From assembly GCA_964581605.1 (NCBI GenBank), contig CAZOPF010000056.1, positions 1-35,910 of the forward strand: a stretch of DNA of 35,910 nucleotides, in the 5' to 3' direction. Source of the DNA: CAADGU01 sp964581605 (GTDB lineage Bacteria; Chloroflexota; Anaerolineae; Promineifilales; Promineifilaceae). The notes beneath the pieces were generated by a model. The model had not been told where the DNA came from and searched no databases. It was given only the letters and a program-made list of their open reading frames with translations. Position numbers and translations under genes: made by a program. This document shows, in pieces, positions 14,520-23,933 of this stretch; the first letter of the stretch is position 1; each line of letters starts with the position of its first letter.

Positions 14520-17447
14520 TTATTCAGGCAAGTCGGCCGCGATGAGGGGGAGGAACAGGGTGTATTGGGGCGGGGTGACCGGGGCGATGACTTCAACAAC
14601 GGCCGTAGCCACATCCACACCCACCTCATTAGTAACTGTCAGGGTTACGGTGTAATCCCCAACGGCCGTGTACGTGTGGGTGGGGCCGCTTTCGGTGCTG
14701 GTATTGCCATCACCAAAGTCCCACAGGTAGCTCAGGTTGTCACCGGTGGAACTGTTGGTGAAGACGGCCGTTTGCCCCAATTCAATGGGCGAAGTGGTGG
14801 TAAAACTGGCCTGGGGCGCGAGCAGAATTTCGACGACGGCCGTATGTACATCACTGCCCAGATTATTGGTAGCAGTAAGGGTGACGGTGTAGCTGCCAAC
14901 GGCCGTGTAGGTGTGCGTGGGGTTCGTGTCGCTGCTGCTGCTGCCATCGCCAAAATCCCATTCAAACGTCAATTCCGAACCGGTAGATTCATTGGTAAAC
15001 GGCGTGGCCTCACCTAAAGCATCCGGGCTGGAGGTGATAAAGCCCGCCTGCGGAGCGATATAATCCACGCAGGCTGCCCCAGATGCCCGCAGCCGGATGT
15101 CGTCTACATGCCAGCCATCCTCCACCACAGAAACATCGGAAGTAAAGCGGAAGCGAATACGCGCATCGGGCTGGTTGTCCAGCAAGGAAGCGTCTAGCGT
15201 GATCTCTTCCCATTGTGAATGTGGCCCATCAAAGGTGGCAATTTCATCCCAATTCGTGCCGCCATCGGCCGAAATTTCGACGTGGCAGAAGTCGTAACCC
15301 GCTTCGGTATCGCAGATTTGCCAGTAGGTGAGGACGATGTTTTCATAGCCGGTCAGGTCTATGAGGGGTGAGGTGAGGGCCACGTTCCGATTGTTGGTAT
15401 AGTTGCCGCCGGGGCTGTCTGTCCAGGAATGGGTGGGGCTATGGGCGGCTTCGGTGGTGATGGCCCAGGGGGATTGAGTGGTCCAGCCAATGTTGCCCAA
15501 TTCCACATCGTCGCTGAAGGTATCACAGAAGGGGTATAGCTGGAAATCTTGTTGCACCGTCTGGCTGTTTTGGGCCACCAGCCCGGTAACGGTGGCGCTG
15601 GCGTAGTTGGGGTCATCGGGCACGGCCGTGATCTCATACGTATCGCTGATTACCTGCATCTGGTAAATGCCGGTCGTCGGGTTTGTCTGCGTCTGGAAAA
15701 TGGTGTTGGCCGTGATGGTGGCTGCCAGAGGCAGGCCGGTATCCGCCGCCGACACTTCTCCACCCAAAACTGGGGCTATCGCCGGGTCCACAATAAAGAG
15801 GAAGATGGCGCTAAAAACGCCCCACCGTCCGCTGGCATCTTGCCCACGCACGTAAATCAGGTGACGGCCGTCAGCCAGCGCCGAGGTATCAATGACCGCC
15901 TCCACCCCTTCCACCGGGTTGTTGAAGTTGCCATCAACGGCCGTCATGGGCAATGCGACCGGAGTGGTGTCAGTAATCCAGGGTGGCGTGTCAATGTAGT
16001 ATTCACCGGCCGCAATGTTTTGCGTGGGTTCTGTGCCATTTTGGTTGTTATAACGGGTGTCATTGAGCACGGCCGTTAACGTGACAGGTGTACCGGCTTC
16101 CACAATGACACTACTCACGGCCATATTCAGCGCCTCCGGCCCGGCCGGGGCCAGATACGGCTCGCGGGCAGCTTTGGCGGCATAAACAAGGGCGGGCATA
16201 TTACCGGGAATAATGTCGCTTTCAAAAAAGCCACACGATTGGAAAAAATTCGTGCCCAGTTCAAAGGTATAAGCAGGCAGCCCCATCTCACCATAGGCAA
16301 AATCATCGGTCGTGCCATCGGTGGGGTACAGGCCAATTGCCTGTTCCGGGTAATAGCCGTTGAAGTAAGCAAACTTGCGCCCCAACGTTTGCATGGCCGT
16401 GCCGTTGGCCGTGGGCGTGGTCGTAAACCCCCAGGGCCACAACACCAGTTCACTGTAGCTGTGAATGTCTATATAAATGCCGGTGGTGGTGACGGGTGCG
16501 CCCGCGTTAATGGGCGGGTCGCGCAGGTCGGGGTAGTTGGCGAAGATGTAATTCTGCACCGCCTGCACTTCTGGTTCAGAGGCAGGGCTGGGGCCCCGGT
16601 AAGTTGAATCACATTGTGCGCCGCTGGAACCACCGCAGCAGCCCCATTGGAACTGAAAGTTGCGGTTCAGGTCGGCCCCCCGGTTTGGGGAGGTGGCGCC
16701 GCAATAGTTCTGGTTGGTGTTTTTGCGCCAGGAGAGACCGGTTTCGGCCTGTTTACGGCCGTCCGGGTTTGTGTGCAACATCAGGTGAACTTCGTGATTG
16801 TCCAGCAGCCAGGTGGCATCAGCGTCTATGCCATAGCTGTTGATCAGGTATTCGGCAAAGCGGGTCATCAACTCGGCGGTGGTATATTCGCGGGCATGAA
16901 TGGCCGAGGTGATGAATAGTTTGGGTTTGGGGCGTTGGATGGCTTCGTTGGTCAATACCAGCACTTGCATATCATAGCCACCCTGGTTTACTGTTTTTTG
17001 CCAGGAGTCGCCCACGTCCAGCCAGTCAGCCAGCGTGGGGTAGTTGGCCGCTATGTCGGCGGCCGTCGCAAACGTCTCTTCCACCGTGCGGTAACAAGGG
17101 AAATTGGGAATACCGCCCCCCTGATTGGGCAAGGGAACACGGATTTTGTTGAGTTCGGCCGTTAATGTTTCATCCACTTCCAGCCGCAGCCCCAGATCGT
17201 GCAGTGCCTGGTATTCGGCCGTGTCCACTTCCAGCACCATGAAATTTTTGTAGTAATCCACCTCCCACGGAGCCTGGGTGCGGGCAACGGTGGTTACGAC
17301 GGCCGGATCATCAAAATAAGCACGCACCACCACCACTTCCTGTTCAAGTGTGGGCAGGTTGGCGGCCGGCGCTGATCTGGCCATCAGCCACAATATCACA
17401 CCCATACCTCCACCTAACAACATCAATAACAAACTTACTCTTTTCAT
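14520..17447 (-). CDS. Secreted M14 zinc carboxypeptidase with PKD domains
   Basis: 975-aa extracellular peptidase. An N-terminal signal or anchor covers 1-28 (basic, then hydrophobic), with a short propeptide up to about 110. In the M14 domain (about 118-440) the zinc ligands are His184 and Glu187 (IHAREYTTAE) and His329 (DIHSYSELVLWPWG); NPDGR and NRNF bind substrate and Glu396 (YTFELGTNFF) is catalytic. Next come an Ig-like segment, a carboxypeptidase regulatory-like beta domain (about 570-640), a beta-sandwich like that of immune-inhibitor peptidases (about 645-785) and two PKD domains (each with a WDFGDG strand). The end, YTLFLPLIAADLPE, has an FLPLI motif seen at the ends of many Chloroflexota exported proteins. 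GAGGA lies 6 nt before the ATG. It likely scavenges C-terminal amino acids. Confidence 0.93.
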   Translation of the reverse strand: MKRVSLLLMLLGGGMGVILWLMARSAPAANLPTLEQEVVVVRAYFDDPAVVTTVARTQAPWEVDYYKNFMVLEVDTAEYQALHDLGLRLEVDETLTAELNKIRVPLPNQGGGIPNFPCYRTVEETFATAADIAANYPTLADWLDVGDSWQKTVNQGGYDMQVLVLTNEAIQRPKPKLFITSAIHAREYTTAELMTRFAEYLINSYGIDADATWLLDNHEVHLMLHTNPDGRKQAETGLSWRKNTNQNYCGATSPNRGADLNRNFQFQWGCCGGSSGAQCDSTYRGPSPASEPEVQAVQNYIFANYPDLRDPPINAGAPVTTTGIYIDIHSYSELVLWPWGFTTTPTANGTAMQTLGRKFAYFNGYYPEQAIGLYPTDGTTDDFAYGEMGLPAYTFELGTNFFQSCGFFESDIIPGNMPALVYAAKAAREPYLAPAGPEALNMAVSSVIVEAGTPVTLTAVLNDTRYNNQNGTEPTQNIAAGEYYIDTPPWITDTTPVALPMTAVDGNFNNPVEGVEAVIDTSALADGRHLIYVRGQDASGRWGVFSAIFLFIVDPAIAPVLGGEVSAADTGLPLAATITANTIFQTQTNPTTGIYQMQVISDTYEITAVPDDPNYASATVTGLVAQNSQTVQQDFQLYPFCDTFSDDVELGNIGWTTQSPWAITTEAAHSPTHSWTDSPGGNYTNNRNVALTSPLIDLTGYENIVLTYWQICDTEAGYDFCHVEISADGGTNWDEIATFDGPHSQWEEITLDASLLDNQPDARIRFRFTSDVSVVEDGWHVDDIRLRASGAACVDYIAPQAGFITSSPDALGEATPFTNESTGSELTFEWDFGDGSSSSDTNPTHTYTAVGSYTVTLTATNNLGSDVHTAVVEILLAPQASFTTTSPIELGQTAVFTNSSTGDNLSYLWDFGDGNTSTESGPTHTYTAVGDYTVTLTVTNEVGVDVATAVVEVIAPVTPPQYTLFLPLIAADLPE

Positions 17448-17538
17448 TGGTTTTCCTCTTATGTAAACAGCCTTGTGTTTTTCTGTTTTGTTCCCCCAGA
17501 TAAGGATGAGAGGCGCGCCAGATAGTGCATTGTCTTAG

Positions 17539-17544
17539 ATTATA
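17539..17544 (-). promoter_or_regulatory. Possible -10 element of the M14 peptidase gene
   Basis: TATAAT on the minus strand, 91 nt before the start codon. No -35 at normal spacing. The surrounding 195-bp spacer shows only weak complementarity (17599-17612) and no other feature. Confidence 0.3.
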
Positions 17545-17642
17545 GACAGATAGGCAACCGGACACGTTCAAAATAAATTGGACGCCGATTTCTTCTGGGC
17601 CTTTATTGGCCTGCTTTTTCTCTTTGCATCTCTGCGTTGAGA

Positions 17643-19598
17643 CTATTTTTGCTGGATGGCGTGGCAGGTCTGGATGGGCAGGCGCAGGGCATGATCAGCT
17701 AAGGGTTGCCCGGCCGCATCAATACCTGGCGTGCGTTCCCCACTGACGTAATCATAAAGGCCAATGAGCAGGGCGGCCGGGGGAGCAGTACCATCAGTCT
17801 GGATGAGGCGATGGTCTGTAATCTGCCAGTTGGCGGGCAGCGTCAGCCAATCGGGGCGCAGTTGCAGGGGGGGGCCGTCGGCCTGGCCAAGTAAACGGCC
17901 GTCTGCTGCCACTGCCTGCACAAAGATGGATGTGGTGGCCGGGAGGTGGGGGGCAAGCTGCCAGGTAAGGTCGGCTGTGATGAGTTCGCCACAGGCAACG
18001 GCCGTTGCGCCTGGCAACCATGTTTCTCCCCAGGCAGCCAGAGGGGTAGCGGCCGTATGCGCTATAGTTGCCGGGAAAAAACGGCCGCTGAAAGTCGTGG
18101 CGACGCCTGTTTCCGTGAAGCGGCTGATGAAGACAGATGCGCCGGCCGCTGCCCAGATTGCCGGGTCACCCAGATCAGGAGATTGGGCATGAATGCCATA
18201 AGGATAGCTTACCTCTGACAATAACTCCGGCACGGCCACCGCCCGCACCGGGCGGTGCTGGTTGAGGTTTTCCCATACCAATTCTTCAGCAAAAATGTGT
18301 TCGCCCATGACGGCCACATGCTCCACGCCGACGGGGAAGCTGTTTTGGGCGGGGGCCGTCCAGGCCGGCAAATTGACCAGCAAGACGCCTTCGGTTAACG
18401 GCCGTGCCGCCATTTCTGCCTGGATGGCGCCTACGGGCGTTCCTAATTGGGCCAGGGCGGTGAGGCGGCCGCGCACAAACAGAGTGCCTATGACCAGCAT
18501 GAAAGTTAATACAGCCGCCCACAACAGCCGACCAGCCCGCCGCCAGACCCATAGCCCATCTAGCAAAACGGCCCAAAGCAGGCAAACACCCACGCTGCCC
18601 ACATAATGCAGGCGTGCCCCATGCAAAATATAGCTGGTGGATAATGTGCTGATAAGCAGGACGGCCGTAATGCCCCACCAGCCCCACCCTAACAATAAGG
18701 ACAACCTGTCAGACGGCCGTCGCGCTGCCAGGGTTGTCCAGCAGATCCATACCAGCAGCCCCAGGCCAATTGTCAGGCTGGTGGCATTTGGCCGCAGCCG
18801 TGCCCCCAGCCAGGCCAAAGGGTAAATGATGGTTTGGATGAAGTAATAGATTTCTGGTTGTATCAAATCAGCGGAAGCTGGCGGGCCGGTGAGTGGTAAA
18901 AATTGGTAGATGGCAATGTAAACAATACCGGCCAATACAAAGAAGAGGTAGGGGGATTGTTTGAATATGAGCAGCGGATGCCGCCATGGCCAGCGTTTGA
19001 TTTCAATATGTCCGGTGTATGCCCATTGAATGAGTGCGGCAAATGGGCCAAACAGCACCATGAGTTCATGTGTTAACAGGCCGAAGAAAAAGAGAACGGC
19101 CGTAGCCAGCCACCACCATCCGCCCTGTTCCAGCGCCAACAAATAGGCGTGCAGCCCCAGCAAAATGAGCGCCAGCAAAACCAGGTAGACATTGTTGCCA
19201 AAAATGGCCACCGCCTGAAAGGAGAAAGGATAGCAGGCAAACAGCAGCCCGGCCGCCAGCGTGCGCGACCAGGATTGCCACAGTCGCCAGGCCAGCGCGG
19301 CCAGGAGGGCCGTGTTGCCCGCATGGAGCAGCAGGTTCAGCCCATACATAAAGGCAGGGGGGTAATACCCAAACAGGGTGCGCGTTAACAAAACGGGCAA
19401 GAGCAAGACGGGGCGGTAAAAGCCGAAGCCGGTGTTGGGCAGCCAGACAGTGAGATAGTTAACCCCTTTTACCAGGCGAATATGCAGGAGATCATCGAAT
19501 GTGAGGGGGAATTGGCGGATGGGCCAGTAAAGGCAGAGGGCGGCCGCAACCACGCAAACGGCCGTTGCCAGCAGCAAATGGCGGCGCAACAGGCTCAT
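17643..19598 (-). CDS. Polytopic membrane protein, GT-C glycosyltransferase-like
   Basis: 651 aa. The N-terminal 400 residues hold about ten to eleven membrane segments. The first external loop has an Asp-Asp pair (FPLTFDDLLHIRLVKG, 35-36) and a FYRPV motif, the layout of GT-C enzymes of the PMT/GT39 type that use polyprenyl-phosphate sugars. The C-terminal 230 residues form a soluble, probably extracytoplasmic beta-rich domain (HAQSPDLGDPAIW, TTSIFVQAVAADGRLLGQADG, LLIGLYDYVSGERTPG). The start codon overlaps the LysM gene stop by 4 bp. Transfer of a sugar to a lipid or protein is the best guess; acceptor unknown. The family call rests on topology and the loop motif only. Confidence 0.7.
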   Translation of the reverse strand: MSLLRRHLLLATAVCVVAAALCLYWPIRQFPLTFDDLLHIRLVKGVNYLTVWLPNTGFGFYRPVLLLPVLLTRTLFGYYPPAFMYGLNLLLHAGNTALLAALAWRLWQSWSRTLAAGLLFACYPFSFQAVAIFGNNVYLVLLALILLGLHAYLLALEQGGWWWLATAVLFFFGLLTHELMVLFGPFAALIQWAYTGHIEIKRWPWRHPLLIFKQSPYLFFVLAGIVYIAIYQFLPLTGPPASADLIQPEIYYFIQTIIYPLAWLGARLRPNATSLTIGLGLLVWICWTTLAARRPSDRLSLLLGWGWWGITAVLLISTLSTSYILHGARLHYVGSVGVCLLWAVLLDGLWVWRRAGRLLWAAVLTFMLVIGTLFVRGRLTALAQLGTPVGAIQAEMAARPLTEGVLLVNLPAWTAPAQNSFPVGVEHVAVMGEHIFAEELVWENLNQHRPVRAVAVPELLSEVSYPYGIHAQSPDLGDPAIWAAAGASVFISRFTETGVATTFSGRFFPATIAHTAATPLAAWGETWLPGATAVACGELITADLTWQLAPHLPATTSIFVQAVAADGRLLGQADGPPLQLRPDWLTLPANWQITDHRLIQTDGTAPPAALLIGLYDYVSGERTPGIDAAGQPLADHALRLPIQTCHAIQQK

Positions 19599-20671
19599 GG
19601 CACCACAATAACGGGAATGGTTTCCGGTACGGCCGGGTACAGCAAGCCACCATCGGCCGCCGACAGCCAGCCGCGTGTAACGCCATCTTCAAGCTGTACC
19701 AGATACCAATCGCCGGCCTGGCTGCGGCCGACAGCATAAACAAATGTGCCACGTGGCAGGGGCACGATCATGCTAAATTCCGCCCCCGGCCCGCTGTACA
19801 GGCTGGTGTTGGTGGCCCGCACAACCAGTTCTACCAGTTGCTGCCCGGCGGGCAGTGGGGTGGTGGGCTGTGGGGTAACGGGTGCGGGGGTGGTGGAACT
19901 GTTTGCCTGTGGCGTGAGTGGGGGATGGGGCAGGGTGAGTGTTTGCCCCACCATGAGCGATTCGGTAGTCAGGCCGTTGAGGGTCATTATTTCGGTTGGC
20001 GTCAGACCATAATGGCTGGCGATGGCAAACAAGGTGTCGCCAGCCTGGACGACGTAGGTGACGGGGCCGGTGGCCGCGGTGGCTGCCAGGGTTTGGCTGC
20101 TGCTGGTGGCGGTAACAAATTGGAGAGCGGCGGCGGCGGCTGTTTGTTCAATGGCGGCGCGGGTGGCGGCCGCTTCCTGGGCGATAGCGGTTTGGGTGGC
20201 GGCGACGGCCGTAAAAACAGCTTCGGCTGGCGGGGTGGGGGTGGCGGCGGCCGTTTTTCCATCACCCACAATGAGCGGCCAGACGGCCATCATCCCCCCA
20301 CCTACAAATAAAAGGATGGCTAATGCCCAGACCAACCAATGCACACGGGGCAGTGGAATGTCTGGGTGAATGGTGGTAACGTGCGCCGTCCGCTCCAGGG
20401 GTTCCGCTGGCGCTGCCAGTGGGGAGAAGGGCGCCAGCTGTGTGCCGGGATAAGCGCCGGTTTTGGTATGGACGTACCCATTCCAATGATATAGGATGGC
20501 TTGAAGCTGCTCGCGTTGCTGCGGGTTTTCCACATGGGCACTGGCCGCCTGCACCTGGTCGAGCAGGGCCATGATCTCTTGCATTGCCACCGATTCGGGG
20601 TCTTCGGCCGTTTTATGGCGTAAGGTTTGGTGTTGCACTACCAGTTGGTCTACGATCATCATGGGGCACAT
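19595..20671 (-). CDS. Single-pass membrane protein with LysM and SH3-like domains
   Basis: 358 aa. A cytoplasmic part (1-110) is helical, with EIMALLDQVQAA and QQREQLQAILYHWN. One membrane span (about 111-135) is followed by an outside Ala/Thr-rich stalk (about 140-200), a LysM domain (204-248: YVVQAGDTLFAIASHYGLTP), a Thr/Pro link and a bacterial SH3-like domain (285-342: ATNTSLYSGPGAEFSMIVPLP). LysM binds glycan N-acetylglucosamine, so the protein likely ties the membrane to peptidoglycan or another wall polymer. The stop overlaps the following gene by 4 bp (ATGA), a tight coupling that suggests joint work in the envelope. Starts at Met1, Met4 or Met5 are all possible; none has a good ribosome site. 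Confidence 0.85.
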   Translation of the reverse strand: MCPMMIVDQLVVQHQTLRHKTAEDPESVAMQEIMALLDQVQAASAHVENPQQREQLQAILYHWNGYVHTKTGAYPGTQLAPFSPLAAPAEPLERTAHVTTIHPDIPLPRVHWLVWALAILLFVGGGMMAVWPLIVGDGKTAAATPTPPAEAVFTAVAATQTAIAQEAAATRAAIEQTAAAAALQFVTATSSSQTLAATAATGPVTYVVQAGDTLFAIASHYGLTPTEIMTLNGLTTESLMVGQTLTLPHPPLTPQANSSTTPAPVTPQPTTPLPAGQQLVELVVRATNTSLYSGPGAEFSMIVPLPRGTFVYAVGRSQAGDWYLVQLEDGVTRGWLSAADGGLLYPAVPETIPVIVVP

Positions 20672-20677
20672 CCGTGT

Positions 20678-22900
20678 TTATTCTGGCCGGTAAAGTGATG
20701 TGGCCGGTAACAGGTCATCTTCTCGCCCTTTTTTCAGGGTAGATTGAACGGCAAAAACATTGGGCAGGGCTTTCATTTGGTGCAGAATGCGCACCAGTTG
20801 GCGGGGCGTTACAATGTCAATAGTGAGGTCAATATACACTTCGTTTAGCTGAGAGGGGGGCGGGGTGTGGATGAAAGAGATGTTGAGGTGTTCGTCTTGA
20901 ATGAGGTGGGTTATTTCAAATAGTAGGCCGGGACGGTCATACACCTTAACATGAATGTCTATCTGGCGAGCCTGGCGTGGCGTCTGGCCCCACCCCAGCT
21001 TTAACATGCGTCCCCACATGCGCTCTGGCTGCAAGGTATGGCAGTTGCGGCGATGAACGGTGACGCCGCCGTCTTTGCGGACAAAGCCGAGGATGGTATC
21101 AGGGGGACGGGGGTGGCAGGTGCTACAGAGGCGGAGGTTACGGCCGTCGGCGTTCATTACCACATAACGCTCCCGATCCTCCCCCCAAACTTCATTGTCT
21201 AATGCGCGGGATGGCCCCTGGCTCCATTTCTCCTCCAGCACTTCCAATGCTATTGTGGTGGGTAGCAGTTCAGCGCGTCCCAAATTGTAATAAAGCGTTT
21301 GAGTATGGGTATACCCAAACATCTCGGCAACATGCAAATGGCTGTAGTCGGGCAGGCCCAGCATATGCAGTTCATGTTCCAGAATTTGCTGCCCTTCGGC
21401 CACGGCTTCTTCTGCCGTTAACCGCCGGAACCAACGACGCGCATGGTGACGGGCATAATTGGTAACAATATAGCCTAAATCTTCATCCAGCCAGGCGCGT
21501 TGGGGCTGCGCTCGCATTTTTTTGACAATGCGTACCTGGTCACCATCTTGCAGTGGTTTATTCAGTGGGTGCATTTCGTCATTGACCAGCGCGGCATAAC
21601 ATTGTTCCCCCAGGCCGGTGTGGATGGCGTAGGCAAAGTCAATGGGGGTAGCCCCCTGTGGTAATTCTTTTACCTCGCCACGAGGGGTAAAAACCCGGAT
21701 TTGTTTGACAAAAACATCCTCAACAACCCCTTTAACAACGGCCGTGGGTGGTTGTTCCAGATTGATATTGCCGCTGATGTTTTCAAAGAAAGCCTCCATC
21801 CGGTCCGCCACTCCCTTTGTCCAAAAAGGCGTCCCTTTGTAAAGCCAGCGTGACAAAATACCAATTTCATCCACCTTATCCATGGAAGCGGTGCGGAAAC
21901 GTAGTTTCAGGTGCTGGCCGTTGGTGTGAATAACCGAAGTGTGCAGCGACCGGTACAGGTTTTCGCGGGGTACTGCAATGTAGTCGTCAAACCGACCGGG
22001 AATCGGCCGCCATATCTGGTGTAGATGCCCCATTGCCAGATAACAGGCCGGAAATTCATCCACCAAAATGACGAGCCGCATCGTCTTATCCAGGTCAAAA
22101 AATGAAACACCGCTGCGGCAAATATCCAGGTAAATGGTGTAGATATTTTCCGGCGCATAAATAACATCGCGGACATCTACATTTGCTTGCAGCAGCACAT
22201 CAAAAATCTGGGCCTTGATTAGCTGGTAGTCGGCTTGCTGCTCCTGAGTGAGACGGTTGCGCTGTTCGAGGATAATCTGGTAAGCCTTGTTATCCAGCAC
22301 TTGCAGTGAAAGCGATTCCAGCTCGTTTTTCAGGTTCCAGATGCCCAGGCGGTTGGCCAGGGGCGCATAAATGGACAGAGTTTCGCGGGCTTTATAAACC
22401 TGGCGGTGGGGCTGTGTGGCCTGAATGGTGCGCATGTTATGTAAACGGTCGAATAGTTTGATGATGACTGTGCGCACATCCACAGTCATAATGCTTAACA
22501 TTTTTTGCAGCGTAGCGTCTTCCACTTCTTTGTCTGTGAGAATTTTGCCTTTGGCTACACCTTTCGTTACGTCTTTGAGTTTGGTAACACCATCTACAAG
22601 CAGGGCAACCTCTTGGCCAAAACTGTTTTTTATTTCTTTAATGGTGATACGGGTATCTTCCGCCACGTCGTGTAATAGGGCGGCGGCCAAGGCGGGGGCG
22701 TCTAGCTGGTATTCAGCCAGGTAATAGGCAACGGTGAGGGGGTGGGTGAAAAAAAGCTCGCCAGATTTACGGTGTTGATTACCGTGCTCCCGGCGAGCCA
22801 GGGTAAATGCGCGTTGGACGTAAGCGCGGTCTTCGACGCTGAGGTAACTGTCTATTCGGTCAAAAAATTCACGGCCGTCGGCGGCCAATGTCTCGCTCAT
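20678..22900 (-). CDS. relA: Long RelA/SpoT homologue, hydrolase intact, synthetase degenerate
   Basis: 740 aa from ATG 22900 (a TTG at 22909 is also open). Domains: HD hydrolase (about 25-180), synthetase-like (about 215-345), TGS (about 395-460), a helical and a zinc-finger-like part (CSTCHP...HRRNC), and ACT (about 660-740). HD residues His53, His77, Asp78, Glu81, Asp82 and the DRLHN Asp151 are all present. The synthetase motifs are not: the GRPKH ATP motif reads YAPEN (248-252), the later Lys is Asp259, GRFKDY is GRFDDY (Asp305), KxNGY is RENLY, and the catalytic ExQIRT reads KLRFRT (332-337). It probably hydrolyses (p)ppGpp without making it. A second synthetase should exist elsewhere. 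It follows an OmpR-type regulator by 43 bp. Confidence 0.9.
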   Translation of the reverse strand: MSETLAADGREFFDRIDSYLSVEDRAYVQRAFTLARREHGNQHRKSGELFFTHPLTVAYYLAEYQLDAPALAAALLHDVAEDTRITIKEIKNSFGQEVALLVDGVTKLKDVTKGVAKGKILTDKEVEDATLQKMLSIMTVDVRTVIIKLFDRLHNMRTIQATQPHRQVYKARETLSIYAPLANRLGIWNLKNELESLSLQVLDNKAYQIILEQRNRLTQEQQADYQLIKAQIFDVLLQANVDVRDVIYAPENIYTIYLDICRSGVSFFDLDKTMRLVILVDEFPACYLAMGHLHQIWRPIPGRFDDYIAVPRENLYRSLHTSVIHTNGQHLKLRFRTASMDKVDEIGILSRWLYKGTPFWTKGVADRMEAFFENISGNINLEQPPTAVVKGVVEDVFVKQIRVFTPRGEVKELPQGATPIDFAYAIHTGLGEQCYAALVNDEMHPLNKPLQDGDQVRIVKKMRAQPQRAWLDEDLGYIVTNYARHHARRWFRRLTAEEAVAEGQQILEHELHMLGLPDYSHLHVAEMFGYTHTQTLYYNLGRAELLPTTIALEVLEEKWSQGPSRALDNEVWGEDRERYVVMNADGRNLRLCSTCHPRPPDTILGFVRKDGGVTVHRRNCHTLQPERMWGRMLKLGWGQTPRQARQIDIHVKVYDRPGLLFEITHLIQDEHLNISFIHTPPPSQLNEVYIDLTIDIVTPRQLVRILHQMKALPNVFAVQSTLKKGREDDLLPATSLYRPE

Positions 22901-22943
22901 AGCCGCCAATGATAGTTGAATTTTTCTAAAAGATAAAACGGCC

Positions 22944-23678
22944 TCAGTTCTTCCTAAAATCTATGAAACGATAGCCAACCCCTCTTTCCGTCATAATGTA
23001 GTGCGGGTTGGCGGGGTCGTTTTCAATCTTCTTGCGCAAATAGTTTATGTAAAGCCGGAGGTAGTGGGTTTCGTCCCGATACTCATACCCCCACACTTTT
23101 GCCAATAGCGTATCATGGGGTATTACCCAGCCGGCATTTTGAATGAGGGTATAGAGCAAACGATATTCGGTAGGACGCAGTTCAATACGTTGCCCGTCCA
23201 CGATGACCTGATGGCGGTTAAAGTCAACTGATAACCGATCATCAATTCGTAAGATAGTGCGCGGTGGTGGGGCCGGCCATTCAGCGCGTCGCAGAACAGC
23301 TTCAACCCGGCTAACTAATTCGCGGGGGCTAAATGGTTTGGTAATGTAATCGTCCGCGCCTAACCCCAGGCCTTGAATTTTGTCTTCCTCATCACTTTTT
23401 ACCGTGAGCAAAATGACGGGAACGGTGGAGATTTCTCGTAGAAGGCGCAGCGTTTCAAAGCCATCCATCTGGGGCATCATCACATCCATGATGACGAGGT
23501 CTGGCGTGAAAACCCGGATTTGCTCCAGGGCGCTGATGCCGTTGTCTGCTTCAATCAGTTGGTAGCCTTCCAGTTCCAGATTCATGCGGATGAAGCGACG
23601 CATCCGGGCCTCGTCATCCACCACGAGAATAAGGCGGGGGGCGGCTGGTTCTAAAGTTGAAGGGATTTTTTCTACCAT
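22944..23678 (-). CDS. OmpR/PhoB-family response regulator
   Basis: 244 aa. Receiver domain (about 16-130) with acidic pair Asp21-Asp22, phospho-acceptor Asp65 (LVIMDVMMPQ) and Lys (YITKPF). The winged-helix output domain (about 145-240) has ELRPTEYRLLYTLIQNAGWV and HYLRLYINYLRKKIENDP, ending YIMTERGVGYRFIDFRKN. It binds DNA as a dimer after phosphorylation. No kinase gene is adjacent, so it is an orphan. The gene starts 3 nt after the stop of the 79-aa gene and ends 43 nt before the RSH gene start, so the three are probably one transcript. That order suggests a link between a signal and (p)ppGpp removal; this is inference. Confidence 0.93.
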   Translation of the reverse strand: MVEKIPSTLEPAAPRLILVVDDEARMRRFIRMNLELEGYQLIEADNGISALEQIRVFTPDLVIMDVMMPQMDGFETLRLLREISTVPVILLTVKSDEEDKIQGLGLGADDYITKPFSPRELVSRVEAVLRRAEWPAPPPRTILRIDDRLSVDFNRHQVIVDGQRIELRPTEYRLLYTLIQNAGWVIPHDTLLAKVWGYEYRDETHYLRLYINYLRKKIENDPANPHYIMTERGVGYRFIDFRKN

Positions 23679-23681
23679 CTG

Positions 23682-23921
23682 TTAATCGCGCACAAAACCG
23701 ATTACGTCTTCTGTTTCGGCCGATGGCAGGATTTGCACAAAGTTGATGCGATGCCAGGGTATCATCATGCTGGTGACATGTTCGTCCAGGTAATGCAGGT
23801 CGCTGCCATCGCGGAGACGTGGGTTGAGCAGGGTCATGTAACTGCTATTGGGTATAGGCATTTCTTCCATTTCGCATACGACGGCGTCTTCGTTATTGAT
23901 ATGTACAATTAAGCTGATCAT
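23682..23921 (-). CDS. Small hypothetical protein upstream of response regulator
   Basis: 79 aa, unrecognised. Acidic, soluble, with a beta-rich look: ISLIVHINNEDAVVCEMEEMPIPNSSYMTLLNPRLRDGSDL, then HVTSMMIPWHRINFVQILPSAETEDVIGFV. One Cys, no signal peptide. The 3-nt gap to the OmpR-type regulator makes cotranslation almost certain. It begins 13 nt after the hairpin repeat at 23934-23968 on the minus strand. It could modulate the orphan regulator, but this is only a contextual guess. Confidence 0.7.
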   Translation of the reverse strand: MISLIVHINNEDAVVCEMEEMPIPNSSYMTLLNPRLRDGSDLHYLDEHVTSMMIPWHRINFVQILPSAETEDVIGFVRD

Positions 23922-23933
23922 CGTTTATTCCGT

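Noticed and set aside
19565..20311. 248-aa Gly-rich plus-strand frame
   Set aside because: Antisense to the LysM protein; its Gly runs mirror the Ala/Thr/Pro-rich linkers.
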